Shown piece by piece: positions 6,263 to 9,326 of a DNA stretch of 9,326 bases; position 1 is the first letter of the stretch; every line of letters starts with the position of its first letter. Made by a program: the position numbers and the translations under genes. The stretch is from Pseudomonadota bacterium (lineage in GTDB: Bacteria > Pseudomonadota > Alphaproteobacteria > Rhodospirillales > Rhodospirillaceae), in contig JAEWWF010000165.1 of NCBI GenBank assembly GCA_023396465.1, positions 1-9,326 of the forward strand. Direction: 5' to 3'. The notes beneath the pieces were generated by a model. That model was given only the letters and a program-made list of their open reading frames with translations. It ran no database searches and was not told the DNA's origin.

Positions 6263-8151
6263 GCTTCCTGGGCTTCGATCCAGGCCAATTCGGTGTCCTC
6301 GATGGCCTTGGACAGTTCGCCCAGTTCCTTCTGCAAGGCGGCCACCTTGTCGCCGGGGCCGTCGTAGAGCTTGGGATCGGCCAGTTTGGCTTCGACGCGG
6401 GTCCGCTGGGCGGTCAACTCTTCCAGCTTCTTCTCGGCCGCCTGGGCCACCTTCTTGAGCGGTGCCGCCTTTTGCCGCAACTCGGCGGCGAGGCGGCGGT
6501 CCTCCTTGCGGGCGGCGGCGGACTGGGCCGGGGCCTCGGCTTCGGCGCGGGCTTCCGCCTTGGCCTCGCGGCGGGCGTCGCGGGCGCGGTCGAGCAGCAG
6601 CTTGCGGTAGTCCTGCATGTCGCCGTCGAACGCCGTCACCCGGCCTTCCGCCACCAGCCACAGGCGGTCGGCCACCAGTTCCACCAAATGCGGATCGTGG
6701 GAGATGATGACCACCGCCCCCTCGAAGGTGTTCAACGCTTCGATCAGGGCGTCGCGGGTGTCGATGTCCAGGTGGTTGGTCGGTTCGTCGAGCACCAGCA
6801 CATGCGGGGCGTTGTGGGTCATCAGGGCGATGAGCAGGCGTGCCTTCTCCCCACCCGACAGTTGTTCGACCCGGTTGTCGGCGAGATCGGCCCCGAAGCC
6901 GAAGCGGCCCAGGTGGGCGCGGACCTTGGCGTCGGCGACGCCGGGCATCAGCTTCGCCATGTGCTGGAACGGCGTGCCCTGGGGGTTCAGTTCCTCGCTC
7001 TGGTGCTGGGCGAAGTAGCCGACCCGCAGGCGCGAACTGGCCTTCACCTCGCCCTCCATCAGCGCCAGCCGGCCGGTGATGATCTTGGCCAGCGTCGACT
7101 TGCCGTTGCCATTGGCGCCGAGCAGGGCGATGCGGTCGTCCATGTCGATGCGGAACGACAGCCGCGACAGCACCGGGCGGCCGTCATAGCCGGCCTTGCC
7201 GCCTTCCACCTGGATCAGCGGCGGCGCCAGTTCGTCGGGCTGGGGGAAGTCGAACGTCACCCCGCGATCCTCGACGATGGGCACCACCGGCTCCATCTTC
7301 TCCAGCATCTTCAGGCGGCTTTGGGCCTGGCGAGCCTTGGTCGCCTTGGCGCGGAAGCGGTCGACGAAGGATTGCAGGTGGGCGCGGCGGGCTTCCTGCT
7401 TCACCGCCGCCTTTTCACGCAATTCCATCATCTCGCGCCGCTGGCGGGCGAAGTCGTCATAGCCGCCCTGGTAGGAGACCAGCTTGCCCTTATCAAGGTG
7501 AACGATGCGCTGGCACACCTTGTTCAGCAGGTCGCGGTCGTGGCTGACGATGATGAGGGTGCCGGGGTAGACGGCGAGGTAGTTCTCCAGCCACACCGTG
7601 GCTTCGAGGTCGAGGTGGTTGGTCGGCTCGTCCAGCAGCAGCAACTCGGGGCGGGCGAACAGGGCGGCGGCCAGCGCCACGCGCATGCGCCAGCCGCCGG
7701 AGAAATCACCCACCGGCCGTTCCTGCGCCTCCGCCGTGAAGCCGAGGCCAGCCAGGATGCTGGCGGCGCGGGCGGGGGCGGAATGGGCGTCGATGGCGTT
7801 CAGACGCTCGTGGATCTCGGCGATGCGATGGGCGTCGGCGGCGGCCTCGGCGTCCGGCAGATCGGCGAGCAGGCGGGCGCGCTCCAGGTCGGCGGCCAGC
7901 ACGCAGTCGACCAGCGAACGGTCTCCGGCCGGCGCTTCCTGCGCTACCCGGCCGAGGCTGGCGCGCGGGCGCACGGTGATGTCGCCGGCATCCGGGGCGA
8001 TCTCGCCAAGGATGAGCTTGAGCAGGGTCGACTTGCCGGTGCCGTTGCGCCCCACCAGACCCACCCGCGCGCCGGCGGGGATATGGGCGGTGGCGCCGTC
8101 GAGCAGGACTCGGCCGCCGATGCGATAGACGAGGTCGTTGACGTGCAGCAT
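6232..8151 (-). CDS. ABC-F family ATPase, YheS type
   Basis: This is a 639-residue soluble twin-ATPase with no membrane domain, as in ABC-F proteins that bind the ribosomal E site. The first ATPase domain shows Walker A GRNGTGKST (34-42), signature FSGGW (150-154) and Walker B/catalytic Glu175 in LLLLDEPTNHLD. The inter-domain linker has the typical AHLQSFVDRFRAKATKA stretch (about 258-280). The second domain has GANGNGKST (345-353), LSGGE (431-435) and Glu456 in LVLDEPTNHLD. A charged coiled-coil C-terminus (about 540-639) ends with LAWIEAQEAYEEAM, closely like E. coli YheS in sequence and length. All catalytic residues are intact. ATG 8151 has AGGAAG six bases upstream on the minus strand (8163-8158). 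It diverges from ndk and converges, with overlap, on the unknown gene. Resistance-type ABC-Fs look different, so a housekeeping translation role is more likely. Confidence 0.95.
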   Translation of the reverse strand: MLHVNDLVYRIGGRVLLDGATAHIPAGARVGLVGRNGTGKSTLLKLILGEIAPDAGDITVRPRASLGRVAQEAPAGDRSLVDCVLAADLERARLLADLPDAEAAADAHRIAEIHERLNAIDAHSAPARAASILAGLGFTAEAQERPVGDFSGGWRMRVALAAALFARPELLLLDEPTNHLDLEATVWLENYLAVYPGTLIIVSHDRDLLNKVCQRIVHLDKGKLVSYQGGYDDFARQRREMMELREKAAVKQEARRAHLQSFVDRFRAKATKARQAQSRLKMLEKMEPVVPIVEDRGVTFDFPQPDELAPPLIQVEGGKAGYDGRPVLSRLSFRIDMDDRIALLGANGNGKSTLAKIITGRLALMEGEVKASSRLRVGYFAQHQSEELNPQGTPFQHMAKLMPGVADAKVRAHLGRFGFGADLADNRVEQLSGGEKARLLIALMTHNAPHVLVLDEPTNHLDIDTRDALIEALNTFEGAVVIISHDPHLVELVADRLWLVAEGRVTAFDGDMQDYRKLLLDRARDARREAKAEARAEAEAPAQSAAARKEDRRLAAELRQKAAPLKKVAQAAEKKLEELTAQRTRVEAKLADPKLYDGPGDKVAALQKELGELSKAIEDTELAWIEAQEAYEEAMAAAG

Positions 8152-8178
8152 GGACCGCTTCCTACCATACCTCGACGC

Positions 8179-8202
8179 GGCCGGAAACGGGGACTTCCGG
8201 CC
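8179..8202 (-). repeat. Inverted repeat in the ABC-F leader
   Basis: GGCCGGAA (8179-8186) and TTCCGGCC (8195-8202) form a perfect 8-bp stem with an 8-base loop. It lies upstream of the ABC-F ribosome-binding site on the minus strand. It could be an operator or an RNA hairpin in the leader. I found no convincing minus-strand promoter, so whether it is transcribed is unknown. Confidence 0.4.
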
Positions 8203-8215
8203 TGGGGGACGGCGT

Positions 8216-8230
8216 AACCGTTTGGCGGTT
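8216..8230 (+). promoter_or_regulatory. Operator-like repeat overlapping the ndk -35
   Basis: AACCG-TTTGG-CGGTT is a perfect 5-bp inverted repeat whose right end overlaps the first two bases of the ndk -35 box (8229-8234). It shares the 8-mer ACCGTTTG and the ACCG...CGGT arms with a second repeat at 8261-8280, with equivalent bases 46 bp apart. A regulator binding here would compete with RNA polymerase. This is inference from position and repetition. Confidence 0.4.
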
Positions 8231-8257
8231 GTCACGGGCTGGCGCGTTCTGTATAAC
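8229..8257 (+). promoter_or_regulatory. ndk: Sigma-70-type promoter of ndk
   Basis: TTGTCA (8229-8234; five of six matches to TTGACA) and TATAAC (8252-8257; five of six matches to TATAAT) are separated by the optimal 17 bases. This is the best promoter match in the window. Transcription should start near 8263-8265, giving a leader of about 114 bases before the ndk ATG. Confidence 0.8.
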
Positions 8258-8260
8258 CGC

Positions 8261-8280
8261 GCACCGTTTGCGGCCGGTGC
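8261..8280 (+). promoter_or_regulatory. Operator-like repeat over the ndk transcription start
   Basis: GCACCG (8261-8266) and CGGTGC (8275-8280) are perfect 6-bp arms around an 8-base centre. The predicted +1 falls inside the left arm, so a full RNA hairpin may not form; a DNA-level operator is the more natural reading. It contains the same ACCGTTTG as the repeat at 8216-8230. Confidence 0.4.
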
Positions 8281-8377
8281 AAAGACCGTGTATGGAGTCT
8301 GTCGCGAACGGCCGCGTCGCGACCGCGACCCGCCACAGCCCGGCCGCTGGCCGCACAACAAACGCAGGGATACCGTA

Positions 8378-8800
8378 ATGGCTATCGAACGCACCCTTTC
8401 GATCATCAAGCCCGACGCCACCCGTCGCAACCTGACCGGCAAGATCAATGCCCGTTTTGAAGAAAACGGTCTGCGCATCGTCGCCCAGAAGCGCCTCCAG
8501 CTGACCCAGGCCCAGGCCGAAGGCTTCTACGACGTTCACCGCGAGCGTTCCTTCTTCGGCGAGCTGGTCTCCTTCATGATCTCCGGCCCGGTCGTGGTGC
8601 AGGTGCTCGAGGGCGAGAACGCGGTTGCCCGCAACCGCGAGATCATGGGCGCCACTAACCCGGCCAACGCCGCCGAGGGCACCATCCGCAAGGACTTCGC
8701 CGAGAGCATCGAAGCGAACTCCGTCCACGGCTCCGACAGCCTGGAAAACGCCGCTCGCGAAATCTCGTTCTTCTTCGCGCAGACCGAGATCGCCGGCTGA
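8378..8800 (+). CDS. ndk: Nucleoside diphosphate kinase
   Basis: The enzyme transfers the gamma-phosphate of ATP to nucleoside diphosphates through a phospho-histidine, supplying balanced (d)NTPs in the cytoplasm. It has 140 residues, the standard bacterial length. It starts with the family's ERTLSIIKPDA; Lys11 is the conserved nucleotide-binding lysine. The segments FYDVHRERSFF and VARNREIMGATNP follow, and the active-site His117 sits in NSVHGSDS. No residue expected for catalysis is missing. An AGGGA at 8366-8370 precedes the ATG by seven bases. It has its own strong promoter and its own terminator, so it is likely monocistronic, and it diverges from the ABC-F gene. Confidence 0.98.
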   Translation: MAIERTLSIIKPDATRRNLTGKINARFEENGLRIVAQKRLQLTQAQAEGFYDVHRERSFFGELVSFMISGPVVVQVLEGENAVARNREIMGATNPANAAEGTIRKDFAESIEANSVHGSDSLENAAREISFFFAQTEIAG

Positions 8801-8805
8801 CACCC

Positions 8806-8823
8806 CGCGGCCTTCGGGCCGCG
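8806..8823 (+). other. TTCG-tetraloop hairpin after ndk
   Basis: CGCGGCC-TTCG-GGCCGCG is a perfect 7-bp stem closed by a TTCG loop, 5 bases after the ndk stop and 14 bases before the main terminator. No T-run follows it. It probably protects the ndk mRNA 3' end or assists termination. Confidence 0.55.
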
Positions 8824-8837
8824 TGTGTGACCGGATG

Positions 8838-8869
8838 AACCGGCGCCTCCCCTGGGGGCGCCGGTTTTT
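8838..8869 (+). terminator. Intrinsic terminator of ndk
   Basis: AACCGGCGCC (8838-8847) pairs perfectly with GGCGCCGGTT (8857-8866) around a 9-base loop, and five Ts run from 8865 to 8869. This is a standard Rho-independent terminator and the clearest in the window. The other strand lacks a T-run at the matching place, so it acts mainly on ndk. Confidence 0.88.
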
Positions 8870-8901
8870 CGTTGCTGGGTCGCGGTGGTGGACCGGGGCT
8901 C

Positions 8902-9288
8902 TTACCAGAGAAGGGTCGTCGGCTGGTCGATGGCCCGGCCCTCGCTGACCCGGATCAGCCCCTTGACGCATCGCACCAGCGTCCAGACCAGCCACAGCAG
9001 GAAAACCAGGTAACCGATCAGGATGAGGGTGGTGATGCTGCCGACCACCAGCATCAGGACGCCGAACCAGAACGTCCGCATCTGATACTGGAAATGCGTG
9101 CGCATGGATGGCGAGGCATCGGTGACCTTGATGTGGGCGATGATCACGCCGATCAGGGCCGGGAAGGCGAACACGAAGCCCGCCAGATACAGAATGTAGA
9201 CGATGAGCGCCAATTGCTTGCCGCCATCGGACGCGGTGACGCGGGAGGCGTCGGGCGGCTGGCCGGCGGAGATGTCGGGGGTGGTCAT
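8902..9288 (-). CDS. DUF4870-like small membrane protein
   Basis: This 128-residue protein has a polar N-terminus (1-24), a hydrophobic region of one or two segments (about 26-53) and a longer C-terminal hydrophobic region (about 73-106). The motif HFQYQMRTFWFG (65-76) between them, and the following VRCVKGLIRV and Pro-Thr-x-Leu end, are typical of DUF4870-like predicted membrane proteins. The family's function is not known to me. ATG 9288 has AAGGAG on the minus strand (9305-9300), spaced a rather long 11 bases. The gene converges on ndk with a 101-bp gap that carries the ndk terminator; no terminator of its own was seen. Confidence 0.8.
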   Translation of the reverse strand: MTTPDISAGQPPDASRVTASDGGKQLALIVYILYLAGFVFAFPALIGVIIAHIKVTDASPSMRTHFQYQMRTFWFGVLMLVVGSITTLILIGYLVFLLWLVWTLVRCVKGLIRVSEGRAIDQPTTLLW

Positions 9289-9292
9289 GGCG

Positions 9293-9305
9293 AAGGAGGC
9301 TCCTT
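9293..9305 (-). repeat. Palindrome containing the DUF4870-like gene's Shine-Dalgarno
   Basis: AAGGAG and CTCCTT flank one central base, giving a near-perfect palindrome that includes the ribosome-binding sequence. A one-base loop cannot fold as a hairpin as it stands, so if it matters it would be as a DNA-binding site. Chance is a fair alternative at this length. Confidence 0.3.
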
Positions 9306-9326
9306 GACGGTCAGGGGGAGGTGGAC

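Noticed and set aside
4436..6661. A 741-codon minus-strand open frame across the unknown gene and the end of ABC-F
   Set aside because: It is an antisense shadow. The plus-strand frame has a plausible start, ribosome-binding site and folded-protein composition, while this one crosses two real genes and is low complexity.
4511..8151. The unknown protein plus ABC-F as a mobile or defence island
   Set aside because: Base composition matches the rest of the window. There are no integrase, transposase, tRNA or repeat boundaries, and the ABC-F is YheS-like rather than of a resistance or defence type.
6472..8217. A 581-codon open frame on the plus strand, antisense to the ABC-F gene
   Set aside because: It mirrors a well-identified gene in GC-rich DNA. 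Its translation is biased to Gly, Val, Gln and His with no recognisable domain, as expected for an antisense shadow.

Overview
The window is a GC-rich piece of bacterial chromosome. Protein character and gene order point to an alphaproteobacterium, most likely Rhodospirillales (Magnetospirillum/Rhodospirillum-like). That placement is inference: there is no rRNA or other marker gene to confirm it. All genes look like ordinary core or conserved genes. I found no tRNA, rRNA, insertion sequence, CRISPR array, prophage or other sign of recent transfer.

Layout. Positions 2-1334 (+) hold an inner-membrane quality-control cluster: the last 49 codons of hflK, complete hflC (coupled by an ATGA overlap) and a small DUF2065 membrane protein. 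Next, on the same strand, is a secreted Do-family (DegP/HtrA) protease with two PDZ domains, ending at 3044 and followed by a 14-bp stem-loop. After a 240-base leader rich in inverted repeats comes an XRE-family regulator (3342-3830). It is followed by holC, the DNA polymerase III chi subunit (3917-4390), which has a promoter-like -10 box so close to its ATG that it may be leaderless. A 583-residue soluble protein of unknown function (4511-6262) closes the plus-strand series.

That gene runs tail-to-tail into a minus-strand ABC-F ATPase of the YheS type (8151-6232), and the two coding regions overlap by 31 bp. ABC-F and ndk (nucleoside diphosphate kinase, 8378-8800 +) diverge from a 226-bp intergenic region. 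This region holds a very good sigma-70-type promoter for ndk, flanked by two related inverted repeats. ndk ends in the clearest intrinsic terminator of the window. A small DUF4870-like membrane protein (9288-8902 -) completes the window.

How the genes fit together. HflK/HflC regulate the membrane protease FtsH, and the Do protease handles misfolded proteins in the periplasm, so the left third is an envelope protein-quality cluster. The holC / ABC-F / ndk group covers replication-clamp loading, ribosome-associated ATPase function and nucleotide supply, and I recall this as a recurring neighbourhood in alphaproteobacteria. I did not find a clearly new biological system. The best leads are the uncharacterised 583-residue protein, the paired repeats around the ndk promoter, the structured leader of the XRE gene and the possible leaderless start of holC.
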